From contig NZ_CP116808.1 in NCBI RefSeq assembly GCF_028464065.1, forward strand, positions 682,001 to 746,000: 64,000 bases of DNA, given 5' to 3'. The notes under the pieces were generated by a model. It was given only the letters and a program-made list of their open reading frames with translations, made no database searches and had not been told where the DNA came from. A program made the position numbers and the translations under genes. The stretch's first letter is position 1; each line of letters starts with the position of its first letter. This DNA comes from Saprospira sp. CCB-QB6 (GTDB lineage: Bacteria > Bacteroidota > Bacteroidia > Chitinophagales > Saprospiraceae). This document shows positions 15,314 to 23,747 of the stretch, piece after piece.

Positions 15314-17839
15314 TTAATATGGGTCTACATCAATGACAATTCTCAAACCACTTAGGCCATCCTTCTGCCGAAGCATTTCCTGCATATCCCTAATCTTATC
15401 TTTGGCCGCCCGCAAACTTTTTCCTCCTCGACCCAATTTGATTAACAAATCCATTAAGTAGTAGGTCCGCACCCTAGCAATAGAAGGCTCCGCTGGCCCC
15501 AATACCCGGTCACCCAAACGCGATTGTAAAAACTTAGCCCCCCATTCTGCCGCCATCAATAGCTGGTCCCGCTTCTTATGCTTAAACTGTATTTTTATTA
15601 AACGCTGAAAAGGCGGGTACTTAAAACTGCGTCGCTCAGCCAACTCCCTTTGCTGAAACTGCTGAAAGTTGTGCTGCAAAACCTCCCGCAGGATTTCATG
15701 CTCAGCCTGATAGGCCTGAATCAAGACCTTCCCCTGCTTTTTCTTCCGTCCAGCACGCCCAGCTACCTGTGTCATCAACTGAAAGGCCCGTTCATTGGCC
15801 CTAAAATCGGGAAACTGAAGCATTTGATCCGCAGATAGGACCGCCACTAGACCAACATGATCAAAGTCTAAGCCTTTGGTCACCATTTGTGTCCCAATTA
15901 AAATATCTATTTGCCCATCGGCAAAGCGATTGATGAGCCGATCATGCCCGTCTTTCCCACGAACGGTATCCCAGTCCATCCGCTCCAAACGAGCCTCTGG
16001 CAAAAAGATTTGTAGCTCATCCTCTATCTTTTCGGTCCCAAAACCAATAATTTCTAACTCATGACTGCCGCAAGCATCACAGCTTTTAGGCAAAGAACGC
16101 TGATAGCCACAATAGTGGCAGCGCAAATTATTGCTGTATTTGTGGTAGGTCAAACTGACATCACAATCTTTACACTCTGTCGTCCAACCACAACTCTTAC
16201 AACGGTATACTGGCGCATATCCTCGGCGGTTCTGAAACAGAATAGCCTGTTCCCCATTTGCTAAGGTCTCTTTGAGGGCCTCTAGTAAATAGGCAGAGAA
16301 AATACCATGCATGCGCTTCTCCCGCTGCTGCTCTCCTAGGTCCACAATCTCTATCTTAGGTAAGGCCAGCCCCCCATAACGCTGATCAAGCTGCACCAAA
16401 GCATACTTTTCCTCCAAAGCATTCTGATAACTCTCTAAAGAGGGAGTAGCCGAACCCAAAAGAATATTGGCCCCATGCAAATGGGCCATAAATACAGCCG
16501 TGTCCCTGGCATTATATCGAGGCGCCGGATCTTGCTGCTTATAAGAGGGGTCATGCTCCTCATCAACTAAAATTAGCCCCAAACTCTGAAAAGGTAAGAG
16601 TAAGGCAGAACGCGCCCCTAAGATAATCGGCACGCCTTCTTGTACCGCCCGCCAAATTTCTACCCGCTCGTTGTTATTAAACTTAGAGTGGTAAACCAAT
16701 ATCTGGTCTCCAAAGTGCTTTTGCAAACGCCCCACAATCTGAGCCGTCAAAGCAATCTCTGGCAAAAGATACAAGACCTGCTGCCCCTGCCCTATATAAT
16801 GCTCAATCAACTCCACGAAAACCTGTGTCTTCCCACTACCCGTCACCCCATGTAACAAAACGGGCTTTTTCTGCTCAAACTGCTGCAAACATAGGCTGTA
16901 GGCTTGCCGCTGCTGCTCAGAAAGAGCATAGTTCCCCTCGGCCTCGCCCTCATAGTCGTCTAAGCGAGATAATTCCTTTTGATAGATGCTAAATATCCCC
17001 TTGTCCACTAGCTTTTTGAGCAAGGCACTATCTATTTTGGCCCGCTCATACAGCTCTTTTTTACGCACTTCTTTCTGTTCCCGCCCCAATTGCATAAAGG
17101 CCATTAAGGTATCTATTTGCTTATGCGCTCGACTACCAATGAGATCAAAGGCTTCTTTTATACTTGCTGGATTGTTGAGCTCATAAGGTGGGGCCAAAGC
17201 TACCCAATCTTCTAGCTTGGGCTTATAACGCTCCTGCAACTCCTCTTTGAGCTGCACCAACTGTTTATCTATTAGCGATTTGACCAGCTTATGTACCGAT
17301 TTAAGCTTTAACATCCGCTGAATATCGGTCAAGCTGAGCTCGCCTTTTTTTTGTAATTGCTCAATCACTAAGGCCTCATCTCCTGGCAATTCTTGATGCA
17401 GTTGCATCCAAGGCTTACTCTCATAGTTCTCGGCCAACAATAGTTTGCTTTCCCCCGCTAGTTTAAGGCCCGCAGGCAATGCTGCCGACATCAATTCGCC
17501 CATGCTACAGAGATAATAATCCGACATCCACTCCCATAAGCGAAACTGTTCCTCCGTGACCACTGGAAAATCATCTAAAACCGAGATAATAGGCCGCGTT
17601 TGATAGTCGGGCTTTTCCTCGGTAATGGCATATACTAAACCAGCATAACGCCCCTGCCGCCCAAGCTGCACCTCTACTCGCACCCCCTTTTGTAACCATT
17701 CCTTCAAATGAAAAGGAACAGAATAGGTATATAATTTAGGTAAAGGCAAGGGCAAAATGACCTCTACATAGGTCCCTTTTTTCTCCACGCCTCCCCCAGT
17801 TTCAAAGAGGTCTAATAAGCTAGATGCAGACATAAGCAA
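15314..17839 (-). CDS. priA: primosomal replication-restart helicase PriA
   Basis: This 841-residue 3'-5' superfamily 2 helicase reloads the replisome at stalled forks. The N-terminal 3'-end-binding domain (YVEVILPLPLPKLYTYSVPF, VEVQLGRQGRYAGLV) is followed by a winged-helix region. The helicase core has Walker A GVTGSGKT near residue 331 and the DEEH box LVDEEHDPSYKQQD. Eight zinc-binding cysteines lie in CKSCGWTTECKDCDVS and CHYCGYQRSLPKSCDACGS. Motif VI appears as QVAGRAGRK. It is slightly longer than the E. coli protein (732) but typical of Bacteroidota. The start may be this ATG or the one two codons later. Confidence 0.96.
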   Translation of the reverse strand: MLMSASSLLDLFETGGGVEKKGTYVEVILPLPLPKLYTYSVPFHLKEWLQKGVRVEVQLGRQGRYAGLVYAITEEKPDYQTRPIISVLDDFPVVTEEQFRLWEWMSDYYLCSMGELMSAALPAGLKLAGESKLLLAENYESKPWMQLHQELPGDEALVIEQLQKKGELSLTDIQRMLKLKSVHKLVKSLIDKQLVQLKEELQERYKPKLEDWVALAPPYELNNPASIKEAFDLIGSRAHKQIDTLMAFMQLGREQKEVRKKELYERAKIDSALLKKLVDKGIFSIYQKELSRLDDYEGEAEGNYALSEQQRQAYSLCLQQFEQKKPVLLHGVTGSGKTQVFVELIEHYIGQGQQVLYLLPEIALTAQIVGRLQKHFGDQILVYHSKFNNNERVEIWRAVQEGVPIILGARSALLLPFQSLGLILVDEEHDPSYKQQDPAPRYNARDTAVFMAHLHGANILLGSATPSLESYQNALEEKYALVQLDQRYGGLALPKIEIVDLGEQQREKRMHGIFSAYLLEALKETLANGEQAILFQNRRGYAPVYRCKSCGWTTECKDCDVSLTYHKYSNNLRCHYCGYQRSLPKSCDACGSHELEIIGFGTEKIEDELQIFLPEARLERMDWDTVRGKDGHDRLINRFADGQIDILIGTQMVTKGLDFDHVGLVAVLSADQMLQFPDFRANERAFQLMTQVAGRAGRKKKQGKVLIQAYQAEHEILREVLQHNFQQFQQRELAERRSFKYPPFQRLIKIQFKHKKRDQLLMAAEWGAKFLQSRLGDRVLGPAEPSIARVRTYYLMDLLIKLGRGGKSLRAAKDKIRDMQEMLRQKDGLSGLRIVIDVDPY

Positions 17840-17913
17840 TACAATAATTTTGAGGGGCGAATATAAGGAACTCTAAACAGAAGCGCAGAACTCCTCCCGC
17901 CTAAAAAAGAAAA

Positions 17914-17944
17914 AGAGACTATCATCTTTGCTTAGATAGTCTCT
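17914..17944 (-). terminator. terminator of the 17981-18946 gene
   Basis: On the minus strand AGAGACTATC and GATAGTCTCT pair across an 11-nt loop and are followed by TTTTTCTTTTTT. Confidence 0.88.
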
Positions 17945-17980
17945 CCTACAATTAAACATAACGAATTGGTCATTTCTCCA

Positions 17981-18946
17981 TTAAATGAGTTCGATGGATA
18001 GCTTAACTTCGGTGGAGTTGGTATTCTCCAAAACCAAAATTCTATGGTCCAAAGGAACACTGTAGTCCAGGTTCTGCCCAGAGAACAAATCCAACTTGCG
18101 GTCAGGGCTATCTGTGGCCTCTATTAGAGAGTAATACTGAATATCGCCCCCCTCTAGGTTGACCAAGCGAACAATCTCGCCTCCCTCTATTTGTCCAGCA
18201 AAAAAGGTCTGCTGACTGTTGGGGCTCAAACGAAGTTCCATGATCGGACTTTCCTCTTCTTCTACCCCAGCATTAGCCGCCGAACGGAAGTACTTGAGCT
18301 CATAGAAGTTTTCTACTGTCGCTAGCTCTTTGTAATAATGAAATTTCAAGCGACCAAAAACCCCAAACAAGGCTTCTGCTAGTTCTTTTCGCTTTCGGCT
18401 CAATTGCAAAGAGTTACTGCTAAAGTCAAACTCAATCCCTTGTTGGCTATTGCGTAAGTCCTCCAATTGTTGCCCCAAAGCCAGGATATCCTGCCCCAAA
18501 GTAGCCAACTGCGGATCATTTTGCAAAGCACGTCCCAAGGCTTTTACCGCTCGAATCCGAGGTTCATAGCCCCCCGTCTGAAAAGGCGCCCGACCCTGCG
18601 GAAACAAAACCGCATACTCTCGGCTATTGCGTCCATAAGCCAACTGTATCTGCAAATCCCAAACATGTAGCTGTTCAGAAGTTACATCCGTCAATAAACT
18701 GCTAAACTGAGCAGTCAAATCTCGATAGACCGCACGATCATCCGTTGATTTTTCATACTGAATAACGAATGCGGAAAAGAAAGGCTCCAAAAAATCCAAT
18801 AGAAATTGAATCTCGGCATCCCGAGGGGCTACCTGGCGCAACTTGCTCACATGATCAGACGCTAACTGATGCATCTTCTTATTAGAAGTTCGTGTGCTGT
18901 TGTAGAAGAAATTAATCAGCCAGTGCCAATTAGTGTTATTCTCCAT
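17981..18946 (-). CDS. hypothetical protein, 321 residues
   Basis: Not recognised. There is no signal peptide or membrane helix. The N-terminal two thirds look alpha-helical, with charged heptad-like segments (YEKSTDDRAVYRDLTAQFSS; LGQDILALGQQLEDLRNSQQ). The last 100 residues look beta-rich (SQQTFFAGQIEGGEIVRLVN, then YSVPLDHRILVLENTNS, ending in KLSIELI). The gene has its own hairpin terminator and a 900-bp intergenic region upstream, so it appears to be a stand-alone unit. Asn-rich stretches near the N-terminus contain WHWLINFFYNS. Codon composition matches its neighbours, which supports a real resident gene. Confidence 0.75.
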   Translation of the reverse strand: MENNTNWHWLINFFYNSTRTSNKKMHQLASDHVSKLRQVAPRDAEIQFLLDFLEPFFSAFVIQYEKSTDDRAVYRDLTAQFSSLLTDVTSEQLHVWDLQIQLAYGRNSREYAVLFPQGRAPFQTGGYEPRIRAVKALGRALQNDPQLATLGQDILALGQQLEDLRNSQQGIEFDFSSNSLQLSRKRKELAEALFGVFGRLKFHYYKELATVENFYELKYFRSAANAGVEEEESPIMELRLSPNSQQTFFAGQIEGGEIVRLVNLEGGDIQYYSLIEATDSPDRKLDLFSGQNLDYSVPLDHRILVLENTNSTEVKLSIELI

Positions 18947-19299
18947 AATACTGCTTTATGGTTATGCTACAATATCGTAACGTTACAAGTATAGATCTTT
19001 TATCTTACAACTACAAGCGTAACTATAAATAAATCTAACTTTTTAACACTTTTAATTTACGCAAATAATATTTAGGCTTACATCCAACTATATCTAAGTT
19101 ATTACCATTAGCTACTGTTTAACTTCTGTTGCCCTGTTTTTACCTTCCCGATAAGGCTATCTACTGGTCTCCTAGGACTTAGGAAAAGAACAGCCCTAGG
19201 ATTTTATCTAGTCGGGCCTATCCCGTCCCCAATTCCCCTACTCTTTTCAACTGATTTAGGCTGATGATCCCCATAAGACTACTTATAACTTCTGTCTCT
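18947..19299. other. A/T-rich intergenic stretch upstream of the minisatellite
   Basis: No gene is seen. The sequence is A/T-rich near the minus-strand gene start and contains ATCGTAACGTTACAAG around 18970-18987, which includes the palindrome GTAACGTTAC, a possible operator. No recognised element follows until the tandem array at 19300. Confidence 0.5.
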
Positions 19300-19627
19300 G
19301 CGCTGTCGTGGCCACAGCCCTAAATCCACGCTCCGTTTTACTCTGTGGCAGCCACAGACCTAAATCCGCTCTCCGTTTCCGCTCTGTGGCGGCCACAGAC
19401 CTAAATCCACGCTCCGTTTTTACTCTGTGGCGACCACAGCCCTAAATCCACGCTCCGTTTTTACTCTGTGGCAGCCACAGCCCCAAATCCGCGCTCCATT
19501 TCTACTCTGTGGCAGCCACAGACCCAAATCCACGCTCCGTTTCTACTCTGTGGCAGCCACAGACCTAAATCCACGCTCCGTTTTTACTCTGTGGCAGCCA
19601 CAGCCCCAAATCCACGCTCCGTTTCCC
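19300..19627. repeat. minisatellite, eight 41-bp units each with a palindrome
   Basis: Eight units follow one another with a 41-bp period (one unit is 40). Each holds the odd palindrome CTGTGGCAGCCACAG, or variants with GTGGCGGCCAC or GTGGCGACCAC. Then comes A(C/G)C, C(T/C)AAATCC, a CGCTCCGTTT tail and a pyrimidine-rich joint. The repeated C(T/C)AAAT core sits at 19320, 19360, 19401, 19442, 19483, 19524, 19565 and 19606. Because 41 is not a multiple of three, the array cannot encode a repeated protein in one frame. Confidence 0.93.
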
Positions 19628-19855
19628 TGCTCTGGCGGAAATAATAGGGCGGCAGCTCTTCTAAGCTATCTTATTAGAAACCACTAATAATGAACGAGAT
19701 AAAAGGCAGCCCCAAAAGGCCAGTTTTCCCCTAGCGCCTTTCGCCAGCTATTCATTAAGGGCTAGTCTATATATGTAATGGAGGAAAAAGGGCTGCCCAA
19801 TTTTAAAAATGGCCTATAATCTTTATCTTAAGGCCCTATAAAAAGAGCAAACCCT

Positions 19856-21121
19856 ATGGTAAAAATACTAATCATTGATGATGAGGAGAGTATCCGCAAT
19901 GTGTTGCGAGATATTCTAGAAATGGAAGACTACAAAGTAGATGAGGCCAAGGATGGCATTAACGCCCTATCTAAACTTAAGAAGGGCGGCTACGATGCAG
20001 TCATCTGTGATATCAAAATGCCCAAGATGGATGGGATGGAAGTACTTGAAAGAGTGCAAATCCTGCAACCTGATTTGCCCGTGATTATGATATCGGGGCA
20101 TGGAGACATAGATACAGCGGTAGAGACCGTTAAAAAAGGGGCTTTTGATTATATCTCTAAGCCGCCAGACCTCAATCGCTTACTGATTACCATCCGCAAT
20201 GCGCTGGATAAGTCTTCTTTGGTTACAGAAACCAAAGTCCTCAAAAGAAGGATCAAAAAGAGCAAGACCCAAGAGATCATTGGCGAATCGGAAGGGGTGC
20301 AACGCATCAAAGAGACGATAGATCGAGTAGCGCCTACTGATGCGCGGGTCTTGGTTACTGGTCCCAACGGAACAGGTAAAGAGCTAGTCGCTCGATGGAT
20401 GCATGAAAAAAGTAATCGGGCCGATCAACCGATTGTAGAAGTCAACTGCGCCGCCATACCTTCGGAGTTAATTGAGAGCGAACTCTTTGGTCATGAAAAA
20501 GGGGCCTTTACTTCGGCGGTCAAGCAGCGTATCGGGAAGTTTGAGCAGGCTAATGGGGGTACCCTTTTCCTAGATGAGATTGGCGACATGAGTCTGTCGG
20601 CTCAAGCTAAGGTACTACGGGCCTTACAGGAGAACCGAATTACTCGAGTAGGGGGCGATAAGGAGATCAAGGTAGATGTAAGAGTGGTAGCTGCTACCAA
20701 TAAGGATTTGCGCGAGGAGATCAATGCGGGCCGATTCCGTGAAGATTTATACCATCGTCTAGCTGTAATCATTATACAGGTCCCTTCTCTTAACCAGCGC
20801 AAGGAAGACATTCCTTTATTGGTCGAGCATTTTGTAGAAGCCATCTGCCAAGACTATGGACGACCAGCCAAGAAAGTAGAGGCCGATGCTTTGGCCCTTT
20901 TACAGGAGATGGATTGGACGGGGAACATCCGAGAGTTGCGCAACGTTATTGAGCGGCTCATCATCTTGAGTGAAAACAGCATCAAGAGAGCGGATGTAGA
21001 GCAATTTGTAGCGCCATCGATGCACAAATTCCATCCTCTACGTCAGTTGTTTAAAGAACATGAGGACCTTCAAAGTCTACAAAAGGAAATAGAGGCCGAA
21101 TGGCATAAATACAAGGCCTAA
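19856..21121 (+). CDS. NtrC-type response regulator with sigma-54 AAA+ domain but no DNA-binding domain
   Basis: A receiver domain (residues 1-120) has the acidic pair in IDDEES, the phosphorylation site [12 protein letters not shown] (Asp about 53) and the conserved Lys of YISKPPD. The AAA+ domain (about 140-370) has Walker [14 protein letters not shown], the sigma-54 contact loop HEKGAFTSA (GAFTGA in most members), Walker [13 protein letters not shown] and the arginine finger region [11 protein letters not shown]. Family members of 440-480 residues end in a FIS-type helix-turn-helix. This one stops at 421 after [16 protein letters not shown], with a terminator immediately behind, so the domain is absent rather than frameshifted. 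No histidine kinase is adjacent. Confidence 0.93.
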   Translation: MVKILIIDDEESIRNVLRDILEMEDYKVDEAKDGINALSKLKKGGYDAVICDIKMPKMDGMEVLERVQILQPDLPVIMISGHGDIDTAVETVKKGAFDYISKPPDLNRLLITIRNALDKSSLVTETKVLKRRIKKSKTQEIIGESEGVQRIKETIDRVAPTDARVLVTGPNGTGKELVARWMHEKSNRADQPIVEVNCAAIPSELIESELFGHEKGAFTSAVKQRIGKFEQANGGTLFLDEIGDMSLSAQAKVLRALQENRITRVGGDKEIKVDVRVVAATNKDLREEINAGRFREDLYHRLAVIIIQVPSLNQRKEDIPLLVEHFVEAICQDYGRPAKKVEADALALLQEMDWTGNIRELRNVIERLIILSENSIKRADVEQFVAPSMHKFHPLRQLFKEHEDLQSLQKEIEAEWHKYKA

Positions 21122-21136
21122 GTCTTCTTGCTCCAT

Positions 21137-21174
21137 AAAAAAAGCTCTTTCTTTTGCTGAAAGAGCTTTTTTTT
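21137..21174 (+). terminator. terminator of the NtrC-type regulator gene
   Basis: AAAAAAAGCTCTTTC pairs with GAAAGAGCTTTTTTT across a 7-nt loop, followed by T residues, 15 bp after the stop. Confidence 0.9.
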
Positions 21175-21221
21175 AGCCCCTGCAGGCGGCTTTAGCCGCC
21201 GCCAAGGCGCGCAGCGCCTAA

Positions 21222-21342
21222 GGCTGAGGGATGGATAGTGGTGTGGCGTAGCCACAGACCGAGCGGGCTTTGCCTGCGCAGGGCCGAGCAGACCTGCGAG
21301 CCACGGCACAGCCCGACCCGACCGTAGGGCGGGGCAGCCCCC
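21222..21342 (-). repeat. dispersed hairpin element, subfamily A (copy A2)
   Basis: On the minus strand it runs GGGGCTG to CAGCC, with the constant blocks GGTCGGGCTG, CAGGTCTGCTCGGCCCTGC and CCATCCCTCAGCC. Inner hairpins are GCAGGCAAAGCCCGC (one mismatch) and TGTGGCTACGCCACA. It ends 46 bp before tilS. Confidence 0.85.
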
Positions 21343-21387
21343 AAAAAATCATTTACTACACCTTCATTCTATATAGAACTACAGTTT

Positions 21388-22722
21388 ATGTCTTTAGCCC
21401 AAGAGCTTCGAGAATATGTAGCAGCTCAATCGCTTTTTGAGATTGGGGAGGATTTGCTTGTTTTGGGGATCAGTGGTGGTTTAGACTCTATGGTCTTGGC
21501 CCATTTGCTTATGCAGTGGCAACAGCCCCAAGTTTGGGTACATTTTAATTATCAATTGCGGGCTAGTGCTCAGGAAGAAGCGGATTTTCTGGCCCAATTG
21601 GCGGAAGAAAAGGGCATCCCCTTTTATAGTCGGACTTATGACTTGGGGCAAGAGTTAGCCGAGCAGGGCGGCAATTTGCAGGGGCGAGCTAGGAGTCTGC
21701 GCTATCAGTATTTTGAGGAAATTCGGCAGCAAGAGGGAGCCAAATACATCCTGACGGCCCATCATTTAGATGATTTGGTAGAAACCTTTTTCTTGCAGCA
21801 GCTAAGAGGCGGGGGATTGGGCAGTATGCAAGGAATTTTGCCCAAGGATGAGCAGCGCAAGCTTTGCCGCCCCCTTTTGTCGGTCCCCAAACAGGCGCTC
21901 AAAGCCTATGCTCTACGGCAAAACATTCATTGGAAAGAGGATCTTTCTAATCGAGAGAGCAAGTACAAGCGAAATTTTCTGCGAAATCGGGTCTTGCCTG
22001 AAATTGAGCAGGCTTATCCGCATTATAAGCGACGTTTGGCCCAAAATATAAGCTTATTGCAGGAGGAAAACCGCTTTATCCAGAAGGAGATGCAGGCTTA
22101 TCGCCTCCGTTTATTGGCTGCTGGGAAAAATGGGGAGCTGGCTCGGCTAAGTTGGCTGGCCCTAGAGGATTGTTCGGAGCCGGCGCTCTTTCTACAATAT
22201 TGGTTGCGGCCTTTGGGCTTTGCCCCTAAGCAGATTCGGGCCCTTTGGGAGAATCGGCAGCAGCAGGCTGGCGGTATTTATCTAGCCCCTGCATATCGTT
22301 TGCAGGAAATGGCTTGGGGTTTAGTATTGGCCGAAGCTGAGCGGCCCCCTATGGCTCCCTTAACGCTGCCTATTCCAGAAAAGGGCCAAGAAAGTCGGCT
22401 GCCCCTACCCAATGGGCAAAGCTTGCGGCTCTATTGGGCGCAAACAGGGCCTGGGCTAATGGCGGAAGAGCTAGAAAAGGGGCTACATATCCGTCAACAG
22501 CAGCAGGGCGATCGGTTTCGGCCATTGGGCATGGGGGGACAAAAGAAAAAGCTCAGTAAATATTACAAAGATGAGCAGCTCAGTCAATTTGAGCGGGAGG
22601 CCCAATATCTTTTGGCCAATAGCGAAGAAGTTTTGGCCGTCTTAGGCCGTCGTTTGGGGCATCTCTTTGAGCAGAAGGCTGGGCCAGATCGCCTGCGGTT
22701 GCAGCTAGTCAAAAAGGCTTAG
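21388..22722 (+). CDS. tilS: tRNA(Ile)-lysidine synthetase
   Basis: This 444-residue N-type ATP pyrophosphatase converts C34 of the CAU-anticodon tRNA-Ile to lysidine, switching its reading from AUG to AUA; it is essential in most bacteria. The P-loop motif SGGLDS is at residues 29-34, followed by VHFNYQLR and the conserved AHHLDDLVETFFLQQLRGGG. KEDLSNRESKYKRNFLRNRV marks the tRNA-acceptor region, and the C-terminal TilS_C domain contains GLHIRQQQQGDRFRPLGM. The length and order are those of the long (E. coli-like) form. It is followed 78 bp later by truB, so the two form a likely tRNA-modification operon. Confidence 0.96.
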   Translation: MSLAQELREYVAAQSLFEIGEDLLVLGISGGLDSMVLAHLLMQWQQPQVWVHFNYQLRASAQEEADFLAQLAEEKGIPFYSRTYDLGQELAEQGGNLQGRARSLRYQYFEEIRQQEGAKYILTAHHLDDLVETFFLQQLRGGGLGSMQGILPKDEQRKLCRPLLSVPKQALKAYALRQNIHWKEDLSNRESKYKRNFLRNRVLPEIEQAYPHYKRRLAQNISLLQEENRFIQKEMQAYRLRLLAAGKNGELARLSWLALEDCSEPALFLQYWLRPLGFAPKQIRALWENRQQQAGGIYLAPAYRLQEMAWGLVLAEAERPPMAPLTLPIPEKGQESRLPLPNGQSLRLYWAQTGPGLMAEELEKGLHIRQQQQGDRFRPLGMGGQKKKLSKYYKDEQLSQFEREAQYLLANSEEVLAVLGRRLGHLFEQKAGPDRLRLQLVKKA

Positions 22723-22748
22723 GCCTTAGCAAAACTGCCCAAAAAAGC

Positions 22749-22767
22749 CTAGCTTTGCGCAGCTAGG
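22749..22767. repeat. short palindrome between tilS and truB
   Basis: CCTAGCT and AGCTAGG pair across six bases. There is no T-run after it on the plus strand, so it is not a clear terminator. Confidence 0.45.
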
Positions 22768-22800
22768 GCGGGCCCTTTGGGCTTGGTCCTCATTTGTTCG

Positions 22801-23547
22801 ATGACAATCAAAATAAGAACCTTGGAAGTACTCAATCAAACAGCGCCCTATGATTTTCAGGCAGGGGCCCTCCTCTTAGTCGATAAACCTTTAGAATGGA
22901 CCTCTTTTGATGTGGTCAATAAGATTCGCTATGCCCTTTGTCGCAGCTTGGGCGTAAAAAAAATCAAGGTGGGACATGCGGGCACCTTAGATCCCTTAGC
23001 CACGGGTTTGTTGCTCATTTGCACGGGCAAATACACCAAACAAATTGATGGCTTGCAGGGCATGCCCAAAACCTATACGGGCCAGCTCAAGTTGGGGGCC
23101 ACTACGCCCTCCTATGATGCGGAATCTGAAGAGATAGAGCAGCAATCTATTGAGGGGATTGATGCTGCAGCCTTAGAGCAGGCACGGCAGCAATTCTTGG
23201 GGCCTATTGCCCAATATCCGCCTATGTTTTCGGCCGTAAAGATTAAGGGCCAAGCCTTGTATAAGTTGGCGAGAAAGGGCAAAGAAGTGGAGCGCAAAGC
23301 GCGTCATATCGAGATATTCGACTTTCAGTTGACAAAGCGCGAGCTGCCTTTGGTTGATTTTGAGGTAGCTTGTAGCAAGGGGACCTACATTCGTTCTTTG
23401 GCCTATGATTTTGGTCGAGCCCTAGATAATGCGGCCTATTTGACGGCCCTTAGACGGACCAAGATTGGGGACTATAGCGTAGAAACGGCTTGGTCCTTGC
23501 CTGCTTTGATCGAGCATATTGAAAGTTATAAGCAGCAACAGGACTAG
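22801..23547 (+). CDS. truB: tRNA pseudouridine-55 synthase
   Basis: This 248-residue enzyme makes the pseudouridine at position 55 in the T-loop of tRNAs. Motifs are LLVDKPLEWTSFDVVNKIR, the catalytic VGHAGTLDPLATGLL (Asp64), YPPMFSAVKIKGQALYKLAR, and CSKGTYIRSLAYDFG. The ATG at 22801 is preferred over an in-frame upstream start at 22777 because homologous sequence begins after it. The length is close to the compact bacterial TruB without a long PUA extension. It lies downstream of tilS in the same direction, and repeat A3 follows directly. Confidence 0.96.
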   Translation: MTIKIRTLEVLNQTAPYDFQAGALLLVDKPLEWTSFDVVNKIRYALCRSLGVKKIKVGHAGTLDPLATGLLLICTGKYTKQIDGLQGMPKTYTGQLKLGATTPSYDAESEEIEQQSIEGIDAAALEQARQQFLGPIAQYPPMFSAVKIKGQALYKLARKGKEVERKARHIEIFDFQLTKRELPLVDFEVACSKGTYIRSLAYDFGRALDNAAYLTALRRTKIGDYSVETAWSLPALIEHIESYKQQQD

Positions 23548-23555
23548 TCTTTTTT

Positions 23556-23690
23556 GGGGCTGCCCCTGCGGCCTACGGCCTTGGGTCGGGCTGTGTCGCA
23601 GCTCGCAGGTCTGCTCGGCCCTGCGTTTTTTTTCGCTGCGCTCAAAAAAACTGGGTCTGGCCTGCGGCCACTGCTTTCCATCCCTCAGCC
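23556..23690 (+). repeat. dispersed hairpin element, subfamily A (copy A3)
   Basis: It runs GGGGCTG to CAGCC. One inner hairpin has arms made of TTTTTTT and AAAAAAA around CGCTGCGCTC, so pairing is kept although the sequence is wholly unlike other copies. Another hairpin is GGCCTGCGGCC. It begins 9 bp after the truB stop, behind a T-run. Confidence 0.85.
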
Positions 23691-23747
23691 AGTCGCTGCG
23701 CTCCTCTGGATCAGCCACTCATTTCCCCATAAAAAAAGCAAACTGTC

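Noticed and set aside
19427-19687. 86-codon open frame across the 41-bp minisatellite
   Set aside because: It is a repeat-derived frame. A 41-bp unit shifts frame each time and there is no ribosome-binding site or conserved product.
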